From positions 4,767,501 to 4,831,500 of the forward strand of contig JBBBDQ010000330.1 of NCBI GenBank assembly GCA_037127315.1: a stretch of 64,000 bases of DNA. Direction: 5' to 3'. The position numbers and the translations under genes are program-made. This document shows positions 53,294-64,000 of the stretch, in pieces; position 1 is the stretch's first letter; each line of letters starts with the position of its first letter. The notes under the pieces are model-generated. The model did no database searches, had not been told where the DNA came from, and saw only the letters and a program-made list of their open reading frames with translations. Source of the stretch: Ascarosepion bandense. Its lineage: Eukaryota; Mollusca; Cephalopoda; Sepiida; Sepiidae.

Positions 53294-55085
53294 TGACACC
53301 AGAAGCCTCTACATGTTATGGTAAAAAAAAAAAAAAAGTGAATAACAGAGGACAAAAAGAAGTAAAAAAAATTGAGATCAATATTTAGTGTTGTGGGCAC
53401 AGGAATTTTTTTTTCTTGAAGGGATTAGAATATGGATTTTCGGTGTGACCTAAAACTCATCTAACAATAGAGGCTTGACTAAGGGACAATTTGGATACCT
53501 CAAACCATTGTTACCCACAAGTGATCTTTGGTTAACATCAATTGTTTGCCTCCTTCAATAAGGTTATGCATTTATTTTTTTTTACCCCATTACCCAACAG
53601 ACGCATAGAGAGTATGGGTGGGGGCACATATGTTGAACTATAAAGAAGTCCTTGTATCAATTGGTTAAGAGTTGTAGCTGACACCTGGTACACAAGCCAA
53701 TATCCAATCGACTTGATTGCCATGGAGAAGAATTATGATGTAAGACCCAAAAATCCCTAATGATTCATGGTACAATGTGTGACGGGACATCTTTGGTTCA
53801 GTGTGCTTTAGACCCCTTGACCAGAGAAAGTTTCACAACCCAGCATGGTTTATTTTTTTCCTAAGGAAGGCATACTCCTGTCTTTCAAGAAAAACCTGGA
53901 TATCTCTTCAGTTTCGTAGATGAAACAAACAAAAAAAATTTCTCAAGAATTAATGGTTTTTAATTTTTTATCTGATATTTTTCTTCAAATGTTATTTTTA
54001 GTGTTTGAAATAGACACCCCATTTTTATTTTAAAACAGGGTTTATTACAACTATCAGCCTGCACACTTAGGAAATCTTAAAAGAAAATGTGCTCTTCAGT
54101 AATGTATCTTAACAAATATAAGCTTTCAAGGTAAGTAGAAACTTGCTAAGTTATGACACTCATTGAGTGGGACAAAGCAAGCATATATATCATAGTAGTA
54201 GTACAAACTAATGGGTTGACAGTCCACTGTTTGTAGTGATTTACTTTATTAAGCATGCTCAATACTTAGTAGAGCATTATATTTGGTAATATTTTTACTA
54301 TAATAAAAACATAGTTTACTGCAACACAAGAACCGTTGTGTTTCGATACTATCTTATTAGCACCTCATCAGGCAGTGAAATATTTTTTCTGTTAAGAATC
54401 ATTATATAGAGAAGCTTAAAAACAACACAATTTTTACCATATCCAGACAATTAAGAGGAGGGGATTTTTGGAGGGTTTGTCTCAATGAACCAATAGAAAG
54501 CCAGGTCATGGGTAGAAGAAATTTGGTTGTAAGGGTAAAGGGAGGTAATGACTTGAAACCCAGATGTTTTCTTTGCCAGTGATGAAATAAATTGAATGAT
54601 ATTTATGTAGCACTTAGCAAGTCTGAAAAGTTATCACATGTCCTCATGAAACGGTTACAAGAATTTCTTTAAATTATTTTTTAATTCAAGTAGTAAACAA
54701 GTGACAAAGACAGGAAATTTTCTTTTTAAAATACACTGCACATCAAACATATGTAGTTGATTTACTGGATGATCTATCAGTTATGCCAAAACAAATTAAT
54801 TATCCGAAGACGGGAGAATCAATCAATAAGTCCAGTCTTGATAAATATATATGTGAGTGTGCAAACACAATATATATATGTATATGGATGTGTATATAGA
54901 CACATTATTATGTACATATGAGTATATGGATATAAGTAAGTGTAAGTGTGTTCATATGTAGGGTTATATGTGTATACATATTCATGTGCTTGTGAGTGGC
55001 ATATAATGGTTTTATGGTTACTACCTCAGTCAAATGAACTTTTCTCACCTGGCCTTAATGATTAACATATGATATACACTAAATA
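53294..55085. other. unannotated region
   Basis: About 1.8 kb without a recognised gene. Low-complexity TATG/TATA-rich sequence at 54840-55000. Confidence 0.45.
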
Positions 55086-55202
55086 ACAGAACACACACTA
55101 CTTTCTTGTTACCCAGGTTTTGACCACACAGGCCTCTTAGGACTTGCATGAAGAGACTTGTGTGGTCGAAACCTGGGTAGCAAGTAAATGGTGTGTTCTG
55201 TT
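55086..55202. repeat. inverted repeat / hairpin
   Basis: Arms 55086-55138 and 55151-55202 with a 12-base loop. The core pair TTACCCAGGTTTTGACCACA and TGTGGTCGAAACCTGGGTAG matches with few differences, and the outer CAGAACACAC / GTGTGTTCTG also pair. Confidence 0.85.
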
Positions 55203-55308
55203 CTTTAACATATTGTTAGCTCTGCATATTCAGTTCATTTGTATTGAGCACATTTTTTCAAACTACTGTCTGCTTGTCCAATCAGTCACTATTTGGCTAG
55301 TGTGTGAG

Positions 55309-55350
<42 letters not shown>

Positions 55351-55351
55351 T
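55309..55351. repeat. (AT)n(AC)n microsatellite
   Basis: Short AT tract then about 14 AC units. Confidence 0.95.
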
Positions 55352-56344
55352 TATGATTAAGGGTTCCTAAGGCAATGTGAAAGACTGGTAAACAAAGAAC
55401 AAGCATTTTTCTAAAAGATGACAAGCATCACATCTAATAACTCCCTATAGCTTGTGGCTGGTGTAATGAATAGCAGTTAAGAATGAGAAATTAGAGAGAT
55501 GAGATCAAATTAAAGCACTGCATTGATTTAATCCTTTTGCATAAAATCCAATCTTCAAACCTCTAAGCAATGGGTCAAATAATAACTCATCTAGAAAAAT
55601 CAGTGTTATTAAAGATTAAAAAAAAAAATTTTTTTTTTTTAATGCAATATTCACTTAGAGAAAAATATATAAACATAAATCTTTCTATCCAAAATATGTT
55701 TATGCTTTAAATCTACAAAGGGTTGATAAGTCAAAAAAAAAATAAATAAATAAACAAACCCTTCTATAGTTTTGACACATGATTACTTAATTACTTTATA
55801 AGTTTTTTCTATGACAAGGATTAATTTGAATTTATAAACATTCAGCCAATAAAAAGCAAGAAACAAAATTCTAATTCAAACATTTTAATTTTTCAGGTGG
55901 TATATTGATTGTACAAAGATGGAAGGTCACTTTAAAAAAAAAAAAAAAAAAAGTTGCCAAGTGATTCAAAATGTTGACAAACCAGAAAAATTTAATAATT
56001 TAGACTCAATCATTATCAATTTATGCCCAACATCATCTCTGAATCACATGTACTGAGACATGAATTTAACATAATATATCTGGGCCACTGTACAATTATC
56101 AGTGTCGACTATAAAAGTCAAACAGTGCTTACATGATGATTGATCCTATTTCCCATACTTTTAAGCATTGATAGAAATGGTTGCTACAAAAAGGTAGACA
56201 ATTATTGCCAGTCATGTGGAAAATTTATAAAAAAAAAAAAAACATTCTATGTAAAGTTATCAGAATTTCTTTTTTTCAGTCACCATTTTTTATTTTAAGC
56301 ATTTTTGTTTGAAACTAATCTGCTTAATAAAAACTGAGCTAATT
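55352..56344. other. unannotated region, contains the GOT2 3' UTR
   Basis: The part next to 56345 should be the 3' UTR of GOT2 on the minus strand. No other gene seen. Several A/T homopolymers. Confidence 0.45.
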
Positions 56345-56467
56345 TTATTTAGTTACTGTATGAATAGCATGGGCAAGGTAGTCAACATTTCCAGATGAAA
56401 TTCCAGCAACAGATATACGTCCATCCTTTGTCAAGTAGATAGAGAATTCTTTAGTCATACGTTCCAC
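56345..56467 (-). CDS. GOT2: mitochondrial aspartate aminotransferase, last exon
   Basis: The minus strand after a TTTTCTTTCAG acceptor encodes 40 residues and a stop: [20 protein letters not shown], then [20 protein letters not shown]. This is the C-terminus of animal mitochondrial aspartate aminotransferase, a PLP enzyme that exchanges the amino group between aspartate and 2-oxoglutarate in the matrix (malate-aspartate shuttle). Exon phase 0, joined to the exon at 58789-58939 across a 2.3-kb intron. The stop codon is at 56345-56347. The catalytic Lys and the rest of the protein are in upstream exons outside the recognisable part of this window. No lesion is seen, so the gene looks live. Confidence 0.93.
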   Translation of the reverse strand: MERMTKEFSIYLTKDGRISVAGISSGNVDYLAHAIHTVTK

Positions 56468-56939
56468 CTGAAAGAAAAGATTCAAATAAATGGTAAAAAT
56501 AAATCAGTTCAATTAACAGTAGCTGAGTGTATCAGCTTTACTAAATAAATTAAACAAAAATTTAAATTCCTTCTTATTGGGTAGGGGGATACAAAGTTCT
56601 AATAAACATTTCTTTGTTATTTCGAACATAATCCCCCTACACACAATGTTTTATAACATTAGCGTTAACATTATTTTTGTCGCCACTTCTGTAACGTTAG
56701 TGTTCATAATATTAATCTGAAGGGAACTTTTGGTAACTCACTATTTGCGAGTTATAATATTTCAGTATCTTCACGTAAAGTATACATACTCTTTTGAATA
56801 ATACACAATAATGCTCTTGGAATGCTGTAGAACACCAGTACATACTGAATACTCAGAATACACAGTAACATCCTCAGACTTCTGTCAGAGTGCTTTATAT
56901 AGCTTTATATATTAATATTTAAGATCATGTGATTTCAGT

Positions 56940-57745
56940 AGCACAATCCATTCAACAGATACATTTGTTGCTTGGAGATTTGCATTCAACCACACATGTC
57001 AGTAACAACACTTTCTTTCTACATAACACCTCCCCTTTTGAGCTGACTCCTTCAGGAGTCGATCTTCTGGAGGCTGTATTTTTTTGTGTTGATTCCACAT
57101 TTAAAAATTCTGTCAAAAGTTCTTTTTCTTTTGGGAAATAAAACTGAGACAAAGCATCAGCTGTTTGGCTGAGTAACTTAAGTTCTTAAGAGACTTTTTG
57201 AAAATTGTCAACAAAAACATTCCATTTGTTCATTCAATCCTGGATGACATGTGTTGTAACATGTTGCATTTGTAGGAACTTGCAGAATAAATTGTGGTGA
57301 CTTGATTGCAGAATGAATTGCTTGGCAAATTCCAAAGATTAACTAAGGAAATGCCATCCGTTCCCAATAAATTTGTACTTTTTTAAACATGAAAATCACT
57401 GTTTTTTTGGTATTCCCCATGAAAGAAATATCACAGGTGAACTCACCTAAAAAATTTAACTTCTCAGAAACACCACAAACAACTTTCCTCAGAGTCAACA
57501 AACTTTGCTTACCCAGTTTTTACCAAGTCTTTTTATTAATTATATATAGTAATATCAGACTCAATATCCAATTGTAATTTTATTTTTATCTTGTTAATTG
57601 GGACAAAAACAAGCAAGTACTCTTATGCTCTAGTTTTCCACATTGGTAGCATTTTTTGTTTCTACAGAAACAATCCCCTTTAAAGTGCTTACGACCACAA
57701 ATGTGGCAAATTTTAGGTTTTCTGAGATTTTTATATTTTCTTTAC
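56940..57745 (-). pseudogene. Ty3/gypsy-like gag-pol remnant in the GOT2 intron
   Basis: The minus strand starts near 57745 with two zinc knuckles (CHICGRKHFKGDC and CYQCGKLEHKS, the second broken), then a protease-like stretch (LQLDIESDITIYN). After decayed sequence it reaches TADALSQFYFPKEKE near 57170, which recalls the end of gypsy RNase H (ADALSRLP). The RT core is deleted. It has the same orientation as GOT2, with many stops. Confidence 0.6.
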
Positions 57746-57787
57746 TGTTTTGTTAGTAGTTGCAAAACAGCTATTTTTTTCCTCTCA

Positions 57788-57890
57788 GATCAGGAGTCAG
57801 CAACCTTCGACCAGATCTGGCCCATGATGGTCCAATGTCCAGCCCACCACCCTGCTAGATATGACACAAGGCAATCCAGCCTGCGAAACT
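57788..57890. mobile_element. possible hAT-type MITE end
   Basis: CAGGAGTCAGCAACCTTCGACC resembles the CAGxGGTCxGCAACC terminus of hAT elements, followed by GGCCCATGATGG. The opposite terminus is not found. Confidence 0.3.
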
Positions 57891-58664
57891 CCCCCTTAGT
57901 TTTTGTGAGCACCTATCACTTAATTCAAAAGTTTTTCATGCCTAAATGAAAAGTCCAAGACTTTTCGTTTTGATTTTTCATGTCTGTGAACAGGTAGTGA
58001 AAAGAATTTCAAAAGATATAAAGGGTGGGTGCAGAGATAGAAAAAGACTACTTAAGATTTTTGGTTATTGAAACAGTTACATTTTCTGTAGTCAACTTCT
58101 TTCAAACTTAAAAACTGAAAAACCAAAGATAACTGACATCAACATAATTATAAGTGTATTTTTCTTTTAATTTCGATTTTAACGAAATTTAAACTGTGCT
58201 TTAAGAAGCAAATGAAAAATCAATTGCTAGCATTATTTTTTTTCATAAAATTTGTTTCATATTTAAAATTAAATTTAAGGTAGTGTTAAATTTTAAATTG
58301 TTTTGTTTTCTTTGTAGAAGTAGATCTTTCTTTCAAATGTACTATTGTAGGCACCTTCACTTTTTCTGGTATATCTTGGCAAATTTTTATTATATTTTTT
58401 TAACATCTGTAACACCCATTCTCTGCATAAATTCATAAAATTTCTAAAAATTAAATTTTGTATGGAAAATTTGTTATTAGTTAAACACAGTACTCCTTGG
58501 GGAATGTTAATCATCTTTTTCAAAAAGTTGGCTGATTTTCCAATAAACGTGCTGCATCACTAAGCAGACTTGAGTCAACTCTTGGTGAGGTTTCATGCAC
58601 TATTCAAAATGTGCTGCACAATAAAATTTTCTACCCAGACCAAAAACATCAAGAAGTCACCTTC

Positions 58665-58742
58665 CAGACAAATTGAACATGGTGAGATTCAAATTTAGGT
58701 TCCAAAGCTATGAATATTCTAACCACTTGGTCTGAATGACCA
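58665..58742 (-). mobile_element. possible small tRNA-derived SINE
   Basis: The minus strand reads GACCAAGTGGTTAGAATATTC (A-box-like), then about 25 bases later AAATTTGAATCTCACC (B-box-like). Only one copy seen and no flanking repeats. Confidence 0.35.
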
Positions 58743-58788
58743 TCTGCATTTATACAAATTTCTCAGTGTGATTTCTAAATAAACCTAC

Positions 58789-58939
58789 CTGATCTGGTTT
58801 GAGTCCAGTAAAGCAGAACATTCCAATTTGGTCAGTAACATGCTGCCAGTTGCAGGTGGAACCCTCACGTTTTAGGCCAGCCACCAGTTTTTCCCTCATG
58901 TCAATAATACGATCAGCCATTCCTTTTACTTCACCCAAC
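58789..58939 (-). CDS. GOT2: mitochondrial aspartate aminotransferase, penultimate exon
   Basis: 151 nt on the minus strand between an acceptor (CATTTTGCAG) and donor (CAG|GTAGGT). One base completes a split codon, then 50 residues: [50 protein letters not shown]. This matches the C-terminal small domain of mitochondrial aspartate aminotransferase; [12 protein letters not shown] and FTGLKP are hallmark segments. The join to the last exon gives ...[13 protein letters not shown]..., in frame and at the position expected for the animal gene. Earlier exons are not recognised between 58.9 and 61.8 kb, so either a long intron follows or they lie outside the window. Confidence 0.95.
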
Positions 58940-59156
58940 CTGCAAAATGTACAAAATTGAAACATGCAGAATTTTTGGTCTTTGCTTTATCACTTATGTG
59001 TTTGAGTATTTCAAACAAAGGGAGGTTACCACTCAATTTATTCTTCAGCCAAGTTCTTATAAAAAGAATATATGGTAAATATATTAAAAAAAAAACAAAA
59101 AAAAACAGTCACTTTCGAGGATGTTAGCTCATTATATATATATATATATAGCATCA
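58940..59156. other. GOT2 intron sequence
   Basis: AT-rich; (AT)n at 59132-59150. Confidence 0.5.
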
Positions 59157-59300
59157 GCCATGCTGATGGAAGGTTTCTCCAAAAGGATTAAAATTGAGCA
59201 GTTTCGTTTTGAAAGCATAAAAATTAACAAGCCATTTCTTACCTCGACTTAACAGATTATAAGGTCATGTTTGAGATCTGCTACCAGTGTGGATCACAAT
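59157..59300 (-). pseudogene. Jockey/CR1-like LINE fragment
   Basis: GATTAAAATTGAGCAGTTTCGTTTTGAAAGCATAAAAATTAACAAGCC, in pieces, matches the WLVNF-SKTKLL region. The Tx1 target sequence is present but degenerate (CCATTTCTTACCTCG) and empty. Confidence 0.65.
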
Positions 59301-60494
59301 TAACTAATATTAGAATTGAAAGTATTTAAAGACAACTTCTAAATTTGATCCAAGTCAGGATATTTTTATTGTTCACATGCTACAACTCCATATTTCCTGA
59401 AATAATTAAGTTTACCATAATTTTCAAGCTTCAAACTTTGACAATTGGTTTAGGTTCTTGTATAATAAACGATTTTCATGACCCAATACCCATTAAACTT
59501 TAGAGCTGACACAAAAATAACCAAAAACACTATTAGCTTATATCTCTAGTAAGACAGAGTCAGAAACTGAATATCTGTTAATCATATTCATAAATATTGA
59601 AGCAAACATTTAAACATTTGCATTTAACAAAGCAATGTGATTTATGTTAGTTTTTAATGAAAAATGAATAAAAATGGAAAAAAATAAAGTGATTGAAAAA
59701 GTTTAATTTCTGGAACTTTATCAACAAAGATAGAGATCTAGAGAGCTCTGCATACCAATAAAATATAATTTGACTAGTACTGGTTTATTTTCTGAATGAT
59801 TTCCAAGTCAGCTTGCATTATTCTTCATTCAACACATGTAAAAGATTTATGGCTGATAACAAAAAGATTCAAATTTTACTCTCATAAAATAAAACTTGTT
59901 CAGAGAACAAAATAGTTGTGGTATCAAGTTGTGGCATCAAGAATAAGCAACATTTTCTTTTAAATTACCATTATAATTATTAACTTAATCCCACTGATCC
60001 TTTATGCTAGTGCTCTGATTAGTTTAGGGAGGGGTTGAATTGGGATGGCTGAATGGTTTTACAATATAACAACTTCTGTTGAGGCATTTAATGTCAAAAT
60101 CAAAAAAATAAGATTTATTTTTCAAGTCAATGAACAGTTCAAGGACAAGTAAATAATGGTTGTTTATATTTAAGTCTGAAAGCATTGATTTAGTAGGTAG
60201 CCCCATTTTGATGGGGTATTCTTAACCCTATACAGTTAGTATATTCTATGCTCTGCTGAGAGGGCAGTAACATGCAGATCTTACAATCCCGGAAAGATTA
60301 TTTTCTTGAGAATGTGGTGAAAGCTCCTGTAATGCCATAATTGATACTTTTTTCCTTCTTTGGCATAAATACATAAAAGTATCATTTTTATATTAAAAAA
60401 ACGTCATTATTTATACCCTATGAATTCTAATCTATCAAAGTTACTCTACAGTTATTACTAATTTTTTATTCAGTTAGTGAGGTCACAAGTAAGA
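59301..60494. other. unannotated, probably GOT2 intron
   Basis: AT-rich, no gene recognised. Confidence 0.4.
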
Positions 60495-60672
60495 TTTGTC
60501 CAGTTCACACTCCTCTCTGTCTTTTAAACAGGAGTAGAGGTTTATCACTTGTTTCCTATTTAGGATTGGATTTCCAGTTCCTTCTAAAGTTTTTTCATTC
60601 TTTCATTTCCATTAGCCCTTTGCGTCTTAGTGACATTATCATCTTACTTTAGATGAGAATTGATTAAACAAA
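60495..60672 (+). repeat. LINE 3'-end-like dispersed repeat
   Basis: CTCCTCTCTGTCTTTTAAAC, GAGTAGAGGTTTATCACTTG and GTGACATTATCATCTTACTT, then GATTAAAC plus A run. Same repeat as 9325-9478 in reverse. Confidence 0.55.
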
Positions 60673-61848
60673 AAAAAAAAATACTTCAAAATTATTTCAG
60701 TGTCCCCTCTTCTCCATGCACATCTGTAGTCACATCAACGTAAACATCACTTTACTCCAATGAAGTACTAACATCATGTGAATTTTTTTCCACTTCATGA
60801 TAGTTCCTCCCTGACTTCTACAATTGTTCTTGATATAAAAAAATTTCTGTATCATTTTTCCATGAATGATTATAAAATGTCCTGGCAAATACTAAAGGCA
60901 TATACAGAAATGAATGGAAAATCATTAAGTGATATCACAAGACCACAGCTATGGGTTAAATAGCAGTGTAGATAGGGCTTTATAGACTCATGTGACAACC
61001 AACAATGAAAAAGGCAATGTAAAAAAAAAAATATCTTTCATAAGCAGTTATTGCAATTCACGATAAAAGTAAAAGAATCTAAAGAACCATCACAGGGACA
61101 TGGCATCAAAAAGTAAAAAGGCAGGTAAGATTTTATCAAATAAATCTAAACTTTCAGGCATAGTAGAAAAAAATCTATTCTATAATGTAAAACACAATAT
61201 GACTAATATGTTTATCTCTGTCATACTTCTGTTGCTTATGGCAACTCAACAATGAGGTCAATAAGTCATTGTTTTGGTGTTTACTTTATTATTTAGAGTA
61301 ATAATAATAACCAAGAAAATTCTTTTGGATTGTAAAAACAACATGTGACAATAGATTTAAGTGCATGGAGCAACATTTCTCAACCAATGCACCCTGAAAG
61401 ACAGCCAAGTGTACCCCAAGTCAACAGAAAAATAATTTAAAAATTATCTCTAGATTAGAAAAAAAAAAAAAAATTTTTTTTTTTTTTGCAAAGTTAGTGA
61501 TACCAAACATATCACTTCCATGTCTTTGTCATTTGGGTATTTTAAACTGGATGCTAAGTTTCTTAATCTTTAAGGAATGACTAATCCTTTCCTTTTTGCC
61601 TTCAAGGGATTTAAAAGTTATTATTAATCTCTCTGTAAATAAAAACTGTACTGCTAATCTTCTATGAGAATGCTAAACCAAAGTTTCATATTTTCAAATT
61701 TCATGACTAATTTTTCATTATTAAAATTTAACCCTGTGAACTCTGACCACTGATGACTTTGGCAGCATATACACTTTCAGACAGAAGCTGGTATCCCAGC
61801 TACACAGGTTCAAAATATACTCCAAAGTTTAAGTTATTCTCCATATCA
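60673..61848. other. unannotated region
   Basis: AT-rich, no gene recognised. An A14T15 palindrome-like run lies near 61458-61487. Confidence 0.4.
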
Positions 61849-62575
61849 TGTTACCAGTCTGCTACGGCTTACCTCCCTTCCAGCCCTCCTATCCAAAGGG
61901 TCCCTCTCACCTTACTCCGGTTACTCCCGCCGGTGCCCTGGCCTTTTCGACAGCTTCGCTGACGGCGTGCGGACGGCATGCGCCTTCTTTCTTTCTTTCT
62001 GTTACCTAAATCCCTTCGACATCTCCGGTAAGCTTTATCTTTTTTCCTTTCCCAAATACAGACTGAATTTATCTCGCAATATTTCCCCCTTTTTTAAACG
62101 AACCGTGTTCATCTTCCCCCACGTGCAGACTTTCCATTTTTCTTCTCTGAACCCGCCGTTACGCAGCTTAACTTGAATGTTTTCTCCTTCCTTGAACTTT
62201 TACGACCCTTCCATTTATTTGTTGTTATATTGTTTTCCTAAACAATGTCTTTCTCTTTCTTTCAGTTTTTTTTACCTTGTCCGAGTTTCAATAAACCTGT
62301 TTTGAAATGTACTTTGACTCAGAGTCTTGACTCTCGGCAGGAGTTAAATGCTAAATGTCTAAAGGCCCCTTACGTTCGGCGAACACAAGGCGGCCCGGAG
62401 GCATTATAGTAAAAAAACGGAGATAGATGTCCCGTAGAAATTCCAGTGAAAGAAAGACGTTTTCCCTCCTTACGGAAAGTTGTTTAACGGTCCTGGACCG
62501 TCAGAACTCGAGCGTCACGGTCAACTAGAGTAGTGTCTCTACACGGTCACCACCTTTTGCTCCCTCACCCCAACT
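61849..62575 (+). repeat. putative 5' LTR and leader of a BEL/Pao-like element
   Basis: A sharp change to GC-richer, CT-rich sequence starts near TGTTACCAG (61849). AATAAA at 62291 followed about 45 bp later by CTCTCGGCAG suggests an LTR poly(A) signal and an LTR end near 62340. The rest would be leader before the gag ATG. The 3' LTR is outside the window, so the limits are inferred. Confidence 0.5.
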
Positions 62576-64000
62576 ATGGAAGAAAATTTGTCGAGTCGCT
62601 CGAGGACCCACTCCTCAACCCGCTCTCGGACTTCCCGAAGGTCGTCCACAGCGGCCGCCGCTGTTGCCGCCCAAGCGAAGGCGGAAGCTGCTAGAACACG
62701 CGTGGCCTACATTGATGAGGAACTGAGGGTTAAAATGAAGCTAGAGAGGATAAAAGCTAGAAAGGAAGCGGCTGTAGCCGCAGCCGAAGCAGAAGTCTTA
62801 AGGGAAGCTGCCGAACAGGAAAGCGAACGGTCCAGCCATCACCGCATGAAACTTATCTCCGCTCCGGTCGACCCCAGCGCACGGGTCAGGGAGTATTTAG
62901 CCGACCAAGCGAAGCAACCAAAACAAGAGATGCCTGGACCCCTACCACTTCCCAATGAAGAGAGCGCTCAGGTAAGCCAGCTCGCCTCACATAGACTGGC
63001 TAATCTGGATAGACCCGCCCAAACGACACCCCCCGTCATAAGCTACCATTCTCCCAACTCACACATCGGGGGCAATGAACCACGCGACAACTGGTACCCC
63101 TCTCACACTAGGGACATCATCCAGCCTCAACAAACCACGGAATTCATGAGGTATCTAACCCGGCGGGAACTTATGACCACTGGTTTGCCACCTTTTAATG
63201 ATAGACCAGAAGATTATAAAAAGTGGAAACGGTCCTTCCAAGGCGCCGTAAGACGCCTCAGACTCACACGTGATGAAGAGATGGACCTTTTAGTGAGAGG
63301 GCTCGGCAAAGAGTCACGGGAACATGCCGAGAGGCTAAGGTCAGCCCACCTCAACCACCCTGAAAGGGGACTCCAAAGAATATGGGAGCGACTCGAGGAA
63401 TGTTACGGCTCCCCTGAAATGATTGAAGACGCCCTCTTCAGAAGAATCGACAATTTTCCCAAACTATCGAGCGATGAATTCCCCAGACTGAGGGAACTCA
63501 GCGACTTGGCCACAGAACTTCTGTCCGCTAAAGAGGACGGAGATCTCCCCAGCCTTGCCTTCCTGGACACTGCTCGAGGCCTTCATCCCTTTGTGGCCAA
63601 GTTACCACCCTCGCTTCAAGATGAATGGCTATCAGTCGGATCCGACTACAAGGAACGACACCGAGTCATGTTTCCCCCCTTCGAGGTATTCGTGAGCTTT
63701 GTATCACGACAAGCTAGGATCAGGAATGATCCTAGTTTCAAAGTCAATCTTCTAGCTAGCGGGTTCTCCCGTAAAGAAAACAAACAAAAAATAGTAACGG
63801 TACACAAAACCGTGGTATCTCCTACGTCCTCCGACACCACACGTCCCCATAGTGAAGCAAGGGACTTGACCCAGTACTGCCCGCTACATGAGAAGTCCCA
63901 CCACCCACTGCTGAAATGCCGGGCCTTCCGAGAAAAGGCATTGACAGAGCGCAAGACCTTCGTCAGAAACAGGGGCATCTGTTTTAAGTGCTGTGCTTCC
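62576..64000 (+). CDS. BEL/Pao-like gag(-pol) polyprotein, open at the window end
   Basis: 475 codons without a stop, running off the window. Residues 1-90 are Ser/Arg then Ala/Glu/Lys-rich (probable coiled coil). The middle contains GLPPFNDRPEDYKKWKRSFQ, which resembles the DUF1759-type gag core. Further on, SRQARIRNDPSF precedes a retroelement Cys/His motif, CPLHEKSHHPLLKC...GICFKCC, typical of BEL/Pao gag-protease junctions. The gag protein builds the particle; protease, RT, RNase H and integrase would follow. The intact frame and high G+C against an AT-rich background suggest a young, possibly active copy. Start chosen as the first ATG after the leader (ACTATGG). Confidence 0.82.
   Translation, partial: MEENLSSRSRTHSSTRSRTSRRSSTAAAAVAAQAKAEAARTRVAYIDEELRVKMKLERIKARKEAAVAAAEAEVLREAAEQESERSSHHRMKLISAPVDPSARVREYLADQAKQPKQEMPGPLPLPNEESAQVSQLASHRLANLDRPAQTTPPVISYHSPNSHIGGNEPRDNWYPSHTRDIIQPQQTTEFMRYLTRRELMTTGLPPFNDRPEDYKKWKRSFQGAVRRLRLTRDEEMDLLVRGLGKESREHAERLRSAHLNHPERGLQRIWERLEECYGSPEMIEDALFRRIDNFPKLSSDEFPRLRELSDLATELLSAKEDGDLPSLAFLDTARGLHPFVAKLPPSLQDEWLSVGSDYKERHRVMFPPFEVFVSFVSRQARIRNDPSFKVNLLASGFSRKENKQKIVTVHKTVVSPTSSDTTRPHSEARDLTQYCPLHEKSHHPLLKCRAFREKALTERKTFVRNRGICFKCCAS

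Larger units (their letters stand above)
56468..58788 (-). other. GOT2: GOT2 last intron, repeat-bearing
   Basis: GT (58788-58787) to AG (56469-56468) on the minus strand. It contains a gypsy remnant and possible small repeats but no other host coding sequence. Confidence 0.85.

Noticed and set aside
60778..60963. 61-codon frame in the 60.8-kb region
   Set aside because: No motif, AT-rich and no splice or start context to support an exon; not a GOT2 exon either.
63646..63978. 110-codon minus-strand frame at the window end
   Set aside because: Shadow of the BEL/Pao gag frame, which runs through on the plus strand and carries the real motifs.

Overview
This window looks like non-coding-rich nuclear DNA of a cephalopod mollusc, probably an octopus. 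That is an inference from three things. Two spliced exons encode an animal-type mitochondrial aspartate aminotransferase. The AT-rich background is full of (AT)n, (GT)n and (GATA)n microsatellites. The dense mix of tRNA-derived SINEs and Jockey/CR1-like, RTE-like and Tx1-like LINEs is a combination I associate with octopus genomes. There are no bacterial operons, no CRISPR array and no ribosomal gene cluster.

Layout. 1-13.1 kb: dispersed repeats, namely an RTE-like LINE tail, two full-length 308-bp SINEs, Helitron-like non-autonomous elements, a 15-bp minisatellite and a 2.3-kb 5'-truncated Jockey-like LINE on the minus strand. 13.1-22.3 kb: a nested structure. A minus-strand Jockey-like LINE is split by two plus-strand Tx1-clade LINEs placed head to tail, one a 5'-truncated copy and one full length (ORF1 with an RRM-like domain and CCHC knuckle; ORF2 with APE endonuclease, reverse transcriptase and a terminal zinc finger). 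Both sit at the same target position and three copies of the target motif remain. 22.3-24.6 kb: a foldback element between AT tracts and another Jockey-like LINE. 24.7-30.5 kb: two long open segments, probably exons of one unrecognised host gene, separated by repeats that include a mariner fragment, a LINE and a Helitron-like copy. 30.5-46.9 kb: mostly repeats, including a complete composite SINE with a 5S rRNA-derived head and 13-bp target duplications, several decayed LINEs and large inverted repeats. 47.0-51.1 kb: a decayed Ty3/gypsy-type LTR element with pol and an env-like region. 52.7-53.3 kb: a LINE-like C-terminal remnant. 56.3-58.9 kb: the last two coding exons of GOT2 on the minus strand, with a gypsy remnant in the intron. 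61.8-64.0 kb: a GC-rich BEL/Pao-like LTR element whose gag frame is still open when the window ends.

Only GOT2 and the unknown 24.8/30.1-kb gene look like host protein-coding genes. The rest is mobile DNA. The most informative features are the repeated Tx1 insertion at one site in another retrotransposon, the 5S-tRNA composite SINE, and the set of SINEs that share one body but carry different promoter heads.
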